Positions 19,390 through 28,376 are shown, numbered from the stretch's first letter. The stretch: DNA of 64,000 bases from Spirosoma aerolatum (GCF_002056795.1 NZ_CP020104.1:1065001-1129000), one strand, 5' to 3'. Translations and numbers: made by a program. Notes: generated by a model from the sequence alone, not told the origin.

Positions 19390-20691
19390 ATGGTTACACA
19401 GATAGGCCTTTATCAACTCAAGCATCAACTTGGCTCTGGGGGCATGGCTACGGTTTGGTATGCCGAAAATGCGCTGGGGAAAGAATTTGCGATCAAGATT
19501 CTTAAACCGGAGCTGATGCAGTATCCGCAGGCAGCCGAGCGATTTCGGAACGAAGCTAAAATTATGGTGAGCCTGCGTCATCCGAATATTCGTCAGGTGT
19601 ATGATTATTATGAGGACGAAGCGACGATGGCGATCATCATGGAATACCTTCAGGGCAACGATTTATTTGAGTACGGAGCAATACATCAGTCTGTTCCGGA
19701 AAGCCAGGTTGTAACGTGGTTCGAATCAATTCTGGACGCTGTAGGCTACGTGCATCAAAAGAATTATTTTCACCGTGATATTAAGCCCTCTAACCTTTTC
19801 TTATCCGACGATGGGCAGGTGAAAGTTATGGATTTTGGTATCGCCAAACTGGTAGACTCTGACCTGAACCTGACGGTAACATCCACTGCTATAGGCTCTC
19901 CACAGTATATGAGCCCTGAACAGATTATGACGCCCAAGCAAGTTGATTACCGAACCGACATTTATTCGCTGGGCGTAACGTTATATGCTTTACTATCAGG
20001 GCATAAGCCGTATGATGATTCGGCGGGTTCGGTATTTACGATCCATAGAGAAATCATTCAGACGGCATTGCCTCGGCTTAGAGGGGTTTCGGACAAGGTG
20101 AATAATGTGATTCAAAAGGCAACCCAGAAAGCGCCAGCCGACCGCTTTCAGACTTGTCTGGAATTCAAAAACATGCTGACAATGCCCGAGGCACCAACTC
20201 AGGTGTATAGAGCGCCAGCCGAGTGGCATTCGTCGGAAAACCGTTCGTTCGGATCAATGGGAACTGCTGGCCCCAATCCCGCAGTTGTTCCGCCACCGGT
20301 GTATGGTCAGCTACCGCCAATTCCCGTTTACGGATCCACAACCTTCTCAACCCATTCGCAGGTTCACCCTATTATTATGCCTTCGGGTGGGCAGTCGAGC
20401 AATACTTATTCAAATCCGATCACTACAGGGCAGGAGCCTGCTGCTCAACGGCCCAGCAACTGGATAGGCGGAGCCATTTTTGTTATCCTGTTTTGTTTCT
20501 GGCCTTTTGGTATTGCTTCCCTCATTTATGGAATCCGTGTCAATCCTGCTTTTGATCGGGGTGATGTAGCGAGTGCACTGGCTAGTTCATCCAGGGCTAA
20601 AAACTGCTTTTGGATTGGGCTATTTCTGGCACCGATTAGCTGGTTTTATGATGTTGGCCTGGTATCCAGACTGCTATACGATTTAATTTGA
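19390..20691 (+). CDS. Ser/Thr protein kinase fused to a CD225/dispanin-like membrane domain
   Basis: The 433-residue protein begins with a kinase nearly the same as the previous gene: G-S-G-G-M-A-T-V-W, Lys36, H-R-D-I-K-P-S-N (Asp130), D-F-G-I-A-K (Asp148), S-P-Q-Y-M-S-P-E-Q. A Pro/Ser-rich linker (about 280-355) follows, then two hydrophobic segments with the CD225/dispanin pattern: N-W-I-G-G-A-I-F ... F-W-P-F-G-I-A-S-L-I-Y and a conserved run ending S-R-A-K-N-C-F-W-I-G. The CD225 domain is known in bacterial and vertebrate (IFITM) membrane proteins; its role in bacteria is not defined. Tandem duplication with the upstream gene, followed by exchange of the C-terminal domain, is the simplest history. 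Confidence 0.9.
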   Translation: MVTQIGLYQLKHQLGSGGMATVWYAENALGKEFAIKILKPELMQYPQAAERFRNEAKIMVSLRHPNIRQVYDYYEDEATMAIIMEYLQGNDLFEYGAIHQSVPESQVVTWFESILDAVGYVHQKNYFHRDIKPSNLFLSDDGQVKVMDFGIAKLVDSDLNLTVTSTAIGSPQYMSPEQIMTPKQVDYRTDIYSLGVTLYALLSGHKPYDDSAGSVFTIHREIIQTALPRLRGVSDKVNNVIQKATQKAPADRFQTCLEFKNMLTMPEAPTQVYRAPAEWHSSENRSFGSMGTAGPNPAVVPPPVYGQLPPIPVYGSTTFSTHSQVHPIIMPSGGQSSNTYSNPITTGQEPAAQRPSNWIGGAIFVILFCFWPFGIASLIYGIRVNPAFDRGDVASALASSSRAKNCFWIGLFLAPISWFYDVGLVSRLLYDLI

Positions 20692-20772
20692 CCTGTTGGG
20701 CTGCAATTGACCTATACCCTCTGAGACACAAACTGCCTTTGGTAACTCTTTTATTTCGACCTTTCTTAACCA

Positions 20773-21453
20773 ATGACTTCCGATCCACTCAAACAGTCCG
20801 CATTACGTGTAATCCGTATTGGCAAAAACCCAGATAATGATTTGGTGCTCGAAAAACCAGGAGTTAGCCGTTATCATGCCAGACTTTCACTGTATACCGA
20901 TTTCCTGGGGTTAATTGAAGACCTTGACTCAACGTACGGGACTCAGGTCGATAGCCATCGGATTGTTCTAAAGCTGGTTACGCCCACCAGTAAAGTAATG
21001 CTGGGGCCAATTACTCCACTGGATATAAAATCATTGTTCGACGATGTAAAGCCAAAACCTAAACCGGGTTCGACTCCACCACCCATACCACAGCAATTTT
21101 ACAATCAGGGGGGAGCGGCCAAAGGGGTGTCATATGCTGAGCCATTTAAACGGATTGAGTTTCACTACGACAATTATCTGAAGGCGAAAAAAGACATTCA
21201 GGTTGATAAGACAAAAACGTGGGCGCGTGTTGCACTCATGTTTGTTCCTCTTTATGGAATGCAGCTAGCGGCTCTGGCCGATGCGTATATGTTTAATCCG
21301 ACGGAGAAACTGCATATACTCGACGAAGCCTTTAAGCGCGACTACGTTTGCCCGAATCCCGACTGTCAGCATTTTTTGGGGTATACTCCTTATAAAGACT
21401 TGCTTTTTCAGAAGCAGTGCCGTTTCTGCAAATGCAACTGGGTAGATAATTGA
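20773..21453 (+). CDS. FHA domain protein with C-terminal zinc ribbon
   Basis: The 226-residue protein has an N-terminal FHA domain (about residues 8-85): the motifs G-K-N-P-D-N-D, V-S-R-Y-H-A and S-T-Y-G-T are all present, so phosphothreonine binding is likely. A Pro-rich linker is followed by a segment with a hydrophobic helix (about 155-180) and a C-terminal Cys set, C-P-N-P-D-C ... C-R-F-C-K-C, which looks like a zinc ribbon. It stands directly after the two kinase genes, so it probably reads their phosphorylated products. No family name is known to me for this combination. Confidence 0.85.
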   Translation: MTSDPLKQSALRVIRIGKNPDNDLVLEKPGVSRYHARLSLYTDFLGLIEDLDSTYGTQVDSHRIVLKLVTPTSKVMLGPITPLDIKSLFDDVKPKPKPGSTPPPIPQQFYNQGGAAKGVSYAEPFKRIEFHYDNYLKAKKDIQVDKTKTWARVALMFVPLYGMQLAALADAYMFNPTEKLHILDEAFKRDYVCPNPDCQHFLGYTPYKDLLFQKQCRFCKCNWVDN

Positions 21454-21555
21454 AATTTTTTTTGCAACGGGCACTGACATTCCGGTTTCATGCCGGATAT
21501 ATAAGCAGACCACTCGCTAAACGTAGTCAAAACACATAAACAGCCAAAACTTTCT

Positions 21556-22950
21556 TTGACCATGCAATCTCACTCAGAATCTTTCGATCAGCCTACCCAG
21601 GGAGGTAAACCCGTCGGCAAAAAATTAACACCAAGACAAAAAGCCAGCATTTTTGCTGGTCTGGGCGGTGCTGCTACACTCGGCACCATTGGCACGGCTC
21701 TGGCCTGGGGAATGAGCCAGGATGGTTCTGTGAATGATAAACATCCTGAATCTGCACCAGATTCCGATTCATCAACTACTCCCGCTGAATCCAAAACCAA
21801 TCCGGTAGGTGAAGAAACCAAGCCCGAAAAACCTGATCACAAACCAGCCCCAGAAGAACATCCCGTAGCAACAACTGTTCCGGCTAACGAAAAGACGCAT
21901 CAGGATAAACCAGTTGGGGAAAAACCTACCAATACGCATCCTGAGTCACTGACCAAAACCGAGGGAGTTCCTGCTACCACTCACCCTGAGTCGCACACGA
22001 CAACCGAAGAGAACCCAACCAATAGTCACCCTGATTCACATACCTCAACAGAAGCGAAGGAGGTGGTGGATACAACGATCCATGAACCAACCCTGGCTAC
22101 ACATGTTGACGATAGCATGACCCAGGAAGATGCCTTTAAGGCGGCTCGGGAAGAAGTTGGGGCTGGCGGCTTTTTTGAATGGCATGGCGAATTATACAAT
22201 ACGTTCTACAAAGAAGAATGGGATCGCATGTCGCCCGAGGAACGTCAGGCTTATATTGACAAAATATACGGTGACGACGAACAGAGTACCAGCCGGGATT
22301 ACAATGCCCACAACGATTCGACCACGCATGAACCTACTACATCAAGTAACGAAACAAACGACAAACCTGATATCAAGGTAGGCCAATATGAAGGCCATAC
22401 GATCGGCCTGGGAGATACTGACCACGACGGAGATGCCGAAATTATTATCATCGACAATGGCACAGTGGGCGCTGTAGATACCGACAATGATGGGATAATG
22501 GATACACGGGTGGAGCTGAATGCCGAAACCCATCAGGTAGAGTCCAGTAGTCCATTATCATCGCCTTTCGCAGCTCCTTCAATGAATGCGCTGGACGGTC
22601 CTACATCGACGGATAATGATCAGACTCATCAAACAAATAATGCCGACGCTAGCGATGAGCCAGAAGTAGTGCTGGCTACTGTTGATGAGCACGAAGTGTT
22701 GTTAAGCGATGTTGATCAGGATGGGTATGTCGATGTTATGCTTGCCGACAATGGCGTCATGTTTGTCGATACAGATGGAGACCACCAGTTCGACGTGGGC
22801 GTTCTATATGATCCAAATACGGGAAATGTAGAGCAGGTAGGCTACCTGGATCATGCTGTTGACGTTCCCCACTTGGATCATACAGACAACAACATGGCGG
22901 ATACACAGGATTACGACAATAACTCCGACATGAGTGAATGGGCCGCTTAA
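21556..22950 (+). CDS. Acidic membrane protein with THPES repeats and EF-hand-like Asp motifs
   Basis: The protein has 464 residues and no known overall family. A hydrophobic segment at about residues 32-50 could anchor it in the membrane. Residues about 60-190 are low-complexity (Thr, Pro, Glu, Lys) with three repeats of the kind T-H-P-E-S-x-T-x-T-E. The C-terminal half has four calcium-binding-like loops: D-T-D-H-D-G-D, D-T-D-N-D-G-I, D-V-D-Q-D-G-Y and D-T-D-G-D-H-Q, each followed by a beta-strand-like segment, as in type-3/dockerin-like repeats. It is very acidic. Position between two FHA genes suggests that the Thr-rich region may be a kinase target or that it is a surface part of the same system; both are inference. 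Confidence 0.75.
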   Translation: MTMQSHSESFDQPTQGGKPVGKKLTPRQKASIFAGLGGAATLGTIGTALAWGMSQDGSVNDKHPESAPDSDSSTTPAESKTNPVGEETKPEKPDHKPAPEEHPVATTVPANEKTHQDKPVGEKPTNTHPESLTKTEGVPATTHPESHTTTEENPTNSHPDSHTSTEAKEVVDTTIHEPTLATHVDDSMTQEDAFKAAREEVGAGGFFEWHGELYNTFYKEEWDRMSPEERQAYIDKIYGDDEQSTSRDYNAHNDSTTHEPTTSSNETNDKPDIKVGQYEGHTIGLGDTDHDGDAEIIIIDNGTVGAVDTDNDGIMDTRVELNAETHQVESSSPLSSPFAAPSMNALDGPTSTDNDQTHQTNNADASDEPEVVLATVDEHEVLLSDVDQDGYVDVMLADNGVMFVDTDGDHQFDVGVLYDPNTGNVEQVGYLDHAVDVPHLDHTDNNMADTQDYDNNSDMSEWAA

Positions 22951-23000
22951 ATACAGCGTAACCCTTTGACGGTCCAACCCTTATTTCACCTTGCTCGCTC

Positions 23001-23780
23001 ATGAATGTTCAAGAACTGACCATTGTCTGTATAAATACCAATTGTCGACGTCGGCTCACTGTTCGCGTAAAACTGCCGACGAAAGCCACAACCGTAAAAT
23101 GCCCAAATTGTGGTCAGGTAAATCCATTGCCTACATTTGCCACGCCCCCTCCCATACCTGGTAGTCCCATTCCACCCCCCAACCCATCGTATGTTCGAAA
23201 GAGACCTGATGGTGTTTTCGAGGGTGGCTATCAGGCAAATCCGGGGCAACCTGCCGATGAAAGTACCTTGCTAAAGCATCAGCAGGATGATGAAACCCTC
23301 CTTCGTGATGCGAATGGGCCGAAACCCCCATTGCCAGAGATATTAGGCTGGCTGATTGTGCATGACGAGAAAACAAAAACGCAGAATTTTAATCTTAAAA
23401 AAGGATTCAACTCGGTAGGGCGTTTATCGCAGCAATCTCCTTCTGATCTGATGATTGAAACAGATGATCGATACATGAGCCGACCACACTGTACGATTGA
23501 AGTGAAAATCAGTAAAATGGGGATGGTAGAATATGTGCTTCAGGATGGGGCCGTTCAGCCAAACGGTTCCTGGAAAAACAGCCGGAATGGTACCTTCCTG
23601 AATGGGCAGGAGCCCGCTTTGCATCCTTCGGAACGCATTTATCTGAAAGACGGTGATACCATCCAGCTCGGCGAAACCAAGGTTGTCCTTAAAACTTTCC
23701 AGATGTCTGAGTCGCTGCAAAAGGCCTATCGGCAGGTTGAAGGGACCGATTACACCCGAACTATTCTATCCTTTACCTGA
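23001..23780 (+). CDS. FHA domain protein with N-terminal zinc ribbon
   Basis: The 259-residue protein starts with a four-Cys zinc ribbon (Cys10, Cys15, Cys34, Cys37; C-P-N-C-G). A Pro-rich segment (44-63) and an acidic Thr-containing segment follow, with D-E-S-T-L-L (Thr89) and D-D-E-T-L-L (Thr99), then a C-terminal FHA domain (about 125-235) with S-V-G-R-L, Y-M-S-R-P-H-C and N-G-T-F-L-N-G motifs. The overall form (acidic Thr motif before an FHA domain) resembles GarA/OdhI-type proteins, whose FHA domain binds their own phosphorylated Thr motif, and this is a likely kinase substrate. It lies 31 bases before the PP2C gene. Confidence 0.85.
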   Translation: MNVQELTIVCINTNCRRRLTVRVKLPTKATTVKCPNCGQVNPLPTFATPPPIPGSPIPPPNPSYVRKRPDGVFEGGYQANPGQPADESTLLKHQQDDETLLRDANGPKPPLPEILGWLIVHDEKTKTQNFNLKKGFNSVGRLSQQSPSDLMIETDDRYMSRPHCTIEVKISKMGMVEYVLQDGAVQPNGSWKNSRNGTFLNGQEPALHPSERIYLKDGDTIQLGETKVVLKTFQMSESLQKAYRQVEGTDYTRTILSFT

Positions 23781-23811
23781 GTCGTCGGCTATTCTTAGAA
23801 CCCCTATTTTC

Positions 23812-25452
23812 ATGGAACTGACTATTTATCAACCTTTAGGATACTCTCAGCAGGGAGGACGTGCGAATAACGAGGACAATATCTTCCCGGCAGCCGGAAA
23901 GGCTACTCCAGATCAGAAATGGTTCATGGTTTGCGATGGTGTAGGGGGCATGTCATGGGGCGAAATTGCGAGTGCCGTGGCCGTTGAAGGCTTCAATGAT
24001 TATTTCCTGAATCACCCGCAAACCATTGCTACACCTGCTTACATTGGGCAGGCTTTGGCGGATGTGCAAACAAAGTTTGACAATCAACTCACTAGCCGAC
24101 CGGAGGCAAAAGGTATGGCCACAACCTTCACCTTACTTTATTTGCATCAGGCTGGGGTAACTGTAGCTCACATCGGTGACAGCCGGGTTTATCACCTGCG
24201 CGATGGGAAAATTATCTGGCGTACACAAGATCATTCGTTTGTCAACGAATTGCTCAAAGCAGGCGTTATTACGCCACAGGAGGCTAAAACGCATCCCAAA
24301 CGTAATGTAATTGACAGGGCTATTCAGGGCAGTGAACGGCCTGTTTTGCCTGATGTACAGATTCTGAATGATGTACGGTCTGGCGACTATTTTTTTCTCT
24401 GTACAGATGGCGTACTTGAGCAGGTTACCGATGCCTTTCTGGAGTCGGTCCTGAGTGAATCGATTTCCAATGAGCAGAAACAGCAAAAATTAATAGCACA
24501 GTCAATCGGGCAAACGAAAGATAATTTTTCTGCTTATCTGATTCAAATTGAGACAGTTCAGGGTGAGGTTTCCTCCGAGTATCGGGTTCCTTCGCCAGCA
24601 CTTTATGTGCCTGATTACAATGATACCTCCGATGACGAAGATGTAGCGGTCATTAGTATGTCGGCGAGTCCAAGTCCGCGTACAGCGCCACCCGTTCGAC
24701 CACCTATGCCAGTGCTTCCGACATCCAAACCAGACAATTCTCCCCCACCAGCTTTTTCAGCGCCTAAACCTGCCAATTCACAGCCTACTCCTTCGTCTAA
24801 AATGGCGGTCTGGCAATCGTTGCTGTATGCCTTGGTCGTAACGGGCTTGCTGGCGGCTGCATGGCTGTTGTTTGGTCCGGATAAGGATGCGGCAGTACCC
24901 AGCAGCGATGCCAAGTCTCCGAATAAACATTCCAGAAAAAACAACGAAGGCATTAGTCCTGGTAATTCAGGTACTGGTGACACAAAAGAGGCTATTGATA
25001 AGGTAGATGATGCCCTCAACAAAACCCAGGATTTGGCCGAAGCAATGGATAATAACCGAAAACCATCCGCTGATGAGCCAATAAAATTAGTGGCTGACAA
25101 GCTCTTTAAGAAGAAGGTCGACGACGGCTGGGTTCTGGTTGACGAAAATAATAATACGATTAATCATAATGTTTATCAAAATATAAAAAAACCTGGCAAA
25201 GACTCTGGCATTATGGCCGTACAGGCCAGTGGTACCAACAAATGGGGGTACATCGACTCAGAAGGCAAAGAAATCATTGATTGCCGCTTTGATCAGGCAG
25301 AGGATTTTAAAGGGGACAAAGCCAAAGTGCGCGAAGGGAAAGATACCTACGACATTGATAAAACGGGTAAACGGTTGAACTCGTCTCAGGCTGGCCCCTC
25401 GTCTGCTAAACCATCTAAACAAACAGGAGCACAGCCATCCGATCATCAATAG
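23812..25452 (+). CDS. PP2C-type Ser/Thr phosphatase with membrane segment and WG repeats
   Basis: The protein is 546 residues from the ATG at 23812 (M-E-L-T-I-Y-Q-P-L-G-Y); an upstream in-frame start would lie inside the preceding gene. The phosphatase domain (1-250) has the metal-binding motifs N-N-E-D-N, V-C-D-G-V-G-G-M, H-I-G-D-S-R, L-C-T-D-G-V and K-D-N-F. A Pro-rich linker is followed by a membrane segment at about 331-352 and a C-terminal part with about two WG-type beta repeats (G-Y-I-D-S-E-G-K-E-I-I-D). It should remove phosphates placed by the neighbouring kinases, as PstP does for PknB. The stop is 4 bases before the caspase-like gene start, so the two are probably coupled. Confidence 0.93.
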   Translation: MELTIYQPLGYSQQGGRANNEDNIFPAAGKATPDQKWFMVCDGVGGMSWGEIASAVAVEGFNDYFLNHPQTIATPAYIGQALADVQTKFDNQLTSRPEAKGMATTFTLLYLHQAGVTVAHIGDSRVYHLRDGKIIWRTQDHSFVNELLKAGVITPQEAKTHPKRNVIDRAIQGSERPVLPDVQILNDVRSGDYFFLCTDGVLEQVTDAFLESVLSESISNEQKQQKLIAQSIGQTKDNFSAYLIQIETVQGEVSSEYRVPSPALYVPDYNDTSDDEDVAVISMSASPSPRTAPPVRPPMPVLPTSKPDNSPPPAFSAPKPANSQPTPSSKMAVWQSLLYALVVTGLLAAAWLLFGPDKDAAVPSSDAKSPNKHSRKNNEGISPGNSGTGDTKEAIDKVDDALNKTQDLAEAMDNNRKPSADEPIKLVADKLFKKKVDDGWVLVDENNNTINHNVYQNIKKPGKDSGIMAVQASGTNKWGYIDSEGKEIIDCRFDQAEDFKGDKAKVREGKDTYDIDKTGKRLNSSQAGPSSAKPSKQTGAQPSDHQ

Positions 25453-25456
25453 TCCT

Positions 25457-26227
25457 ATGTTTAAGCAATCTGTTCTCCTGATTTTTCTGCTCGCAGGAGT
25501 TGCGTTTAGTGCCTTGGCACAGCAAACCTACGCAGTTGTTGTAGGGGTCGCTGATTACCAGAATTTAAGCAATAACCAGGGCGATCTACGGTATGCCGAT
25601 GATGATGCCCAGCTAGTGACACGGTTTCTGAAAAGCCCACAGGGGGGCAGTGTGTCCAGTGATCATATTGTTACCTTAACCAATAGCCAGGCCACCCACG
25701 CCAATATTTTAGAAGCCCTTCGCATTTTTGAACGAGCTCGCCCATCCGATCGCGTCATTTTTCACTTTTCGGGCCATGGTGATGGGGGTGTTTTTTATCC
25801 ATACGATGCCCCTAAGGAGCAATTACTTCATCAGGAATTGAAAGCCGCCTTCCGACGGTCTGCGGCCAAAACAAAAATCGTATGGGCAGATGCGTGCCTG
25901 TCGGGTAGCCTGAAAAGGCGAAATCCTCAGCCACAGTCTAGCCAGTCCTATACTCATTTTAATGATCCCAAACTGAATATCGTGGTTATGACCTCATCGC
26001 GGTATAATCAGAATTCTGCCGAAACCTCTCGATTGCGCCAGGGCGTTTTTACATACTTTTTGATAAAAGGCGCTCAGGGAGAAGCCGATGTTGATCAAGA
26101 CAGGATTGTTACTGTGCAGGAACACTATGAGTATGTTCGGAAGCAGGTGGCGGCTCTTACCCGCAATCGGCAGATTCCCACCATTTATGGACATTTCTCG
26201 AATACAATGCCTATAATAAAATTGTAA
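25457..26227 (+). CDS. Secreted caspase-like (peptidase C14) protein
   Basis: The 256-residue protein has a signal peptide (ending S-A-L-A-Q) and one caspase/metacaspase-type domain. The catalytic dyad is visible: His107 in F-H-F-S-G-H-G-D-G-G and Cys147 in W-A-D-A-C-L-S-G. The N-terminal strand Y-A-V-V-V-G-V-A-D-Y and the segment D-L-R-Y-A-D-D-D-A are typical for the bacterial members. It would cleave after a basic (or possibly acidic) residue in the periplasm, substrate unknown. The gene starts 4 bases after the PP2C gene. Caspase-like genes next to kinase or NTPase signalling genes are known in other bacteria, but an arrangement in one transcript with PP2C and FHA genes is unusual. Confidence 0.9.
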   Translation: MFKQSVLLIFLLAGVAFSALAQQTYAVVVGVADYQNLSNNQGDLRYADDDAQLVTRFLKSPQGGSVSSDHIVTLTNSQATHANILEALRIFERARPSDRVIFHFSGHGDGGVFYPYDAPKEQLLHQELKAAFRRSAAKTKIVWADACLSGSLKRRNPQPQSSQSYTHFNDPKLNIVVMTSSRYNQNSAETSRLRQGVFTYFLIKGAQGEADVDQDRIVTVQEHYEYVRKQVAALTRNRQIPTIYGHFSNTMPIIKL

Positions 26228-26389
26228 CTGTATGTAAAGAAGGTTTTATATGTCTTTAATGGATTGTTAATGTGTTGAGTGAAATGTTGTTGAGTGTTGC
26301 TAATGGATGTATTTAGAGTTGATAATGTTCGAAAATGCTGTGTATATTGAACAGCTTTTAATTCCACAATCCATTAGTAAAATTAGACT
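26228..26389. promoter_or_regulatory. A+T-rich gap with inverted and direct repeats before the sigma factor gene
   Basis: This short gap holds an 11-base inverted repeat, TAATGGATTGT at 26257-26267 and its complement at 26366-26376, flanking the whole region, and two copies of GTTGAGTG between them. It probably separates the transcript ending with the caspase-like gene from that of the sigma factor. No protein-binding assignment is possible. Confidence 0.35.
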
Positions 26390-26971
26390 ATGCTCCTTCC
26401 TCACAATCCGTGTAGACACTATTCTACCGATGAGTTGCTGTATAATGGTCTGAAGCAAAATGACGACCGCGCTTACGCTTGTTTATACGCACAAACATTT
26501 CGTTCGTTTGCCCATTACGTTCAAAGTACACAAGGAACACTTGAGCATGCACAGGATGCTTTTCAACAGGGTATGGCCGAGTTTTATGTAGCTATTCAGA
26601 CTGAAAAGTATAAGCTTTCTCCGAAAGCCCGCCTGAAAAACGTTCTTTTTGAGTTCTGTAAGCGAAAGTGGATCAATGAATTACAAAGTGCAAGACACCG
26701 GAAGACGCAGGTTTTGGAGTCTTACATGGACCAGGAAGAAGAAAACATACTGGACGAATTAATGACCTTAGCCAGTAACGTTGAAAAAGTGACGTTACTG
26801 CTGAATCAATTAGGCAAAGGGTGTCAGGACGTGATCCGTTTGTTTTACATAGAAGAAAGATCACTGGCAGAAATTGCCGAAACGTTAGAGTATACCCCCA
26901 AAACGGCTCGGACAAAGCGCTACGAGTGTACCGAGCAGTTAAAAAAATTATTCTGGAAACATAACCAATAA
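26390..26971 (+). CDS. Sigma-70 family RNA polymerase sigma factor (ECF-like)
   Basis: The 193-residue protein has a region 2-like N-terminal part (L-L-Y-N-G-L-K-Q-N-D-D-R-A-Y near residue 17) and a region 4-like helix-turn-helix (C-Q-D-V-I-R-L-F-Y-I-E-E-R-S-L-A-E-I-A-E-T-L near 145-166, then T-P-K-T-A-R-T-K-R-Y). Size and domain set fit extracytoplasmic-function sigma factors. Region 2 is divergent, so promoter specificity cannot be guessed. The next gene, 46 bases downstream, codes for a membrane TPR protein that could be its anti-sigma factor. The pair stands between the caspase-like gene and the secreted paralogues, which may be its targets. Confidence 0.85.
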   Translation: MLLPHNPCRHYSTDELLYNGLKQNDDRAYACLYAQTFRSFAHYVQSTQGTLEHAQDAFQQGMAEFYVAIQTEKYKLSPKARLKNVLFEFCKRKWINELQSARHRKTQVLESYMDQEEENILDELMTLASNVEKVTLLLNQLGKGCQDVIRLFYIEERSLAEIAETLEYTPKTARTKRYECTEQLKKLFWKHNQ

Positions 26972-27017
26972 AATTAAAGACGACACTGCCTGTTGTTAGA
27001 AAGCGTATTAACAAGCC

Positions 27018-27896
27018 ATGACCGAATCAGAATTTGAACGTATTGATGATTTCCTGGCCGGAAAGTTTACGACTGCTGAACAGCAGCGTATGATAGAGGA
27101 TATGACGCAGGATGATCAATTGAGGCAGGCTGTTGAGCAACATCGGGCTGTTCGTGAAAGCTTGCAGGTGCTTGCCGCCAAAAAACGCTTTGAAGCCATG
27201 CATCTGCAATTGGACCGGATGGGTTTGCTTGCCGAGTCGGAGGATGAAGAGGAACCTGAAGTTAGTCTGGAAGACGATGCTACTCCCGATCTGGAAGTTA
27301 TTCGGTCTGAGCCTCAGGAGCCGGTTATTCGACGAGATGTTCCTGTCGTTCCCATTCGGCGGAACTATTTCTGGCAATACGCGGCAGCCTCTGTCTTTAT
27401 CGGCGTTCTTCTGGGAACTTTATTTATCGTTCAATATCGGAGCAAAGAGAGCGACCAATCGGAAGTTACATTTCGGCAATATTTTCGGCCTGATAGTACC
27501 GATAATACACTACAACTTCCGCCCGAAGTGAGCGAGAATGAGAAGGAATTATCAAAAGCGATCGACGAGTACAGGCATAATCGGCTGAAACTGTCAGAGG
27601 AAAAATTTAGAAATCTTAAACCTACTTCCAAAGGAACAGCCTATTACTATCAAGCCTACTATATTGGTCTTATTGCTCTGGAGCATAATCAAACGGCTAA
27701 AGCAATCGACCAATTAGAGAAGTCCCGACAAGCTCCGATCATCGAATTACAGCAACGATCGGAATGGTATTTAGGGCTGGCCTATTTGAAAGCGCATCGA
27801 TCAGATGATGCCAGAAAACTTTTTACTCAAATTGCTAATACTCCAGGCCACACTTACCAACAGAAGGCCAGCAATTTACTAAATCAGTATTACTAA
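27018..27896 (+). CDS. Membrane protein with cytoplasmic anti-sigma-like part and periplasmic TPR
   Basis: The 292-residue protein starts with a small helical domain (M-T-E-S-E-F-E-R-I-D-D-F-L-A-G-K) like those at the N-terminus of many Bacteroidota anti-sigma or TPR membrane proteins, then an acidic linker, one membrane segment at about residues 116-138 and a C-terminal helical repeat part (about 170-292) with TPR-like pattern (Y-Y-Q-A-Y-Y-I-G-L-I-A-L, R-S-E-W-Y-L-G-L-A-Y-L-K-A). With the first 115 residues inside, it could hold the sigma factor coded just before it and release it on a periplasmic signal. No zinc anti-sigma (HxxxCxxC) motif is present, so the anti-sigma role is inferred from context. 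Confidence 0.75.
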   Translation: MTESEFERIDDFLAGKFTTAEQQRMIEDMTQDDQLRQAVEQHRAVRESLQVLAAKKRFEAMHLQLDRMGLLAESEDEEEPEVSLEDDATPDLEVIRSEPQEPVIRRDVPVVPIRRNYFWQYAAASVFIGVLLGTLFIVQYRSKESDQSEVTFRQYFRPDSTDNTLQLPPEVSENEKELSKAIDEYRHNRLKLSEEKFRNLKPTSKGTAYYYQAYYIGLIALEHNQTAKAIDQLEKSRQAPIIELQQRSEWYLGLAYLKAHRSDDARKLFTQIANTPGHTYQQKASNLLNQYY

Positions 27897-27935
27897 GTTT
27901 TGCAATGATTTATACACTCCATTTCTATTTGCATC

Positions 27936-28376
27936 ATGAAAAAAAGTATTCTGATTGCTACTGTAGTACTGTTCCCCCTGCTAGGCTTTGGCCAGATACA
28001 GGGAGTATATGAAATTCGCTTTACGTCAGGTACAACTCAGCATCGAGCCGCACTGATTATTTTTTCGGATGGAACGGGTAAAATACGTGTACGCTATTTT
28101 AGCGAAGGGCGGACAAAAATGGTTGAACAATATGTTCGAACCGAAAATACGCGATATGGTCTTCGATTGGCTTGTTATAATCCGGTTTATCCAGGTACAT
28201 CAACTCGGTTTCCAAATTATATCACCGATAATTTTTACTTATCACAGGACGAATATGGGAACGTATCGGTTCTAAATGTTGATGATAGTGGGGGTACTTC
28301 GCGAGCCTGGGTACGAGTTTTTCAGTCTACTTATGATCGCAATCAATTCCTCACCGATTTCAACTGGCATATATGA
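27936..28376 (+). CDS. Secreted protein of unknown family, paralogue 1 of 3
   Basis: The 146-residue protein has a signal peptide (ending G-F-G-Q) and a single domain that I do not recognise. The same domain is found in the genes at 28421 and 29810. Shared pattern: G-V-Y-E-I-R-F near the start, a hydrophobic strand plus G-x-G-x-(I/V/L)-R-(V/I)-(R/Q)-(Y/F), an L-x-C-Y-(N/K)-P-V-Y segment, D-N-F-(Y/I), N-V-D-D and an end with F-N-W or F-G-W. It looks all-beta. The gene lies 39 bases after the TPR membrane protein gene and is probably co-transcribed with it. Confidence 0.7.
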   Translation: MKKSILIATVVLFPLLGFGQIQGVYEIRFTSGTTQHRAALIIFSDGTGKIRVRYFSEGRTKMVEQYVRTENTRYGLRLACYNPVYPGTSTRFPNYITDNFYLSQDEYGNVSVLNVDDSGGTSRAWVRVFQSTYDRNQFLTDFNWHI

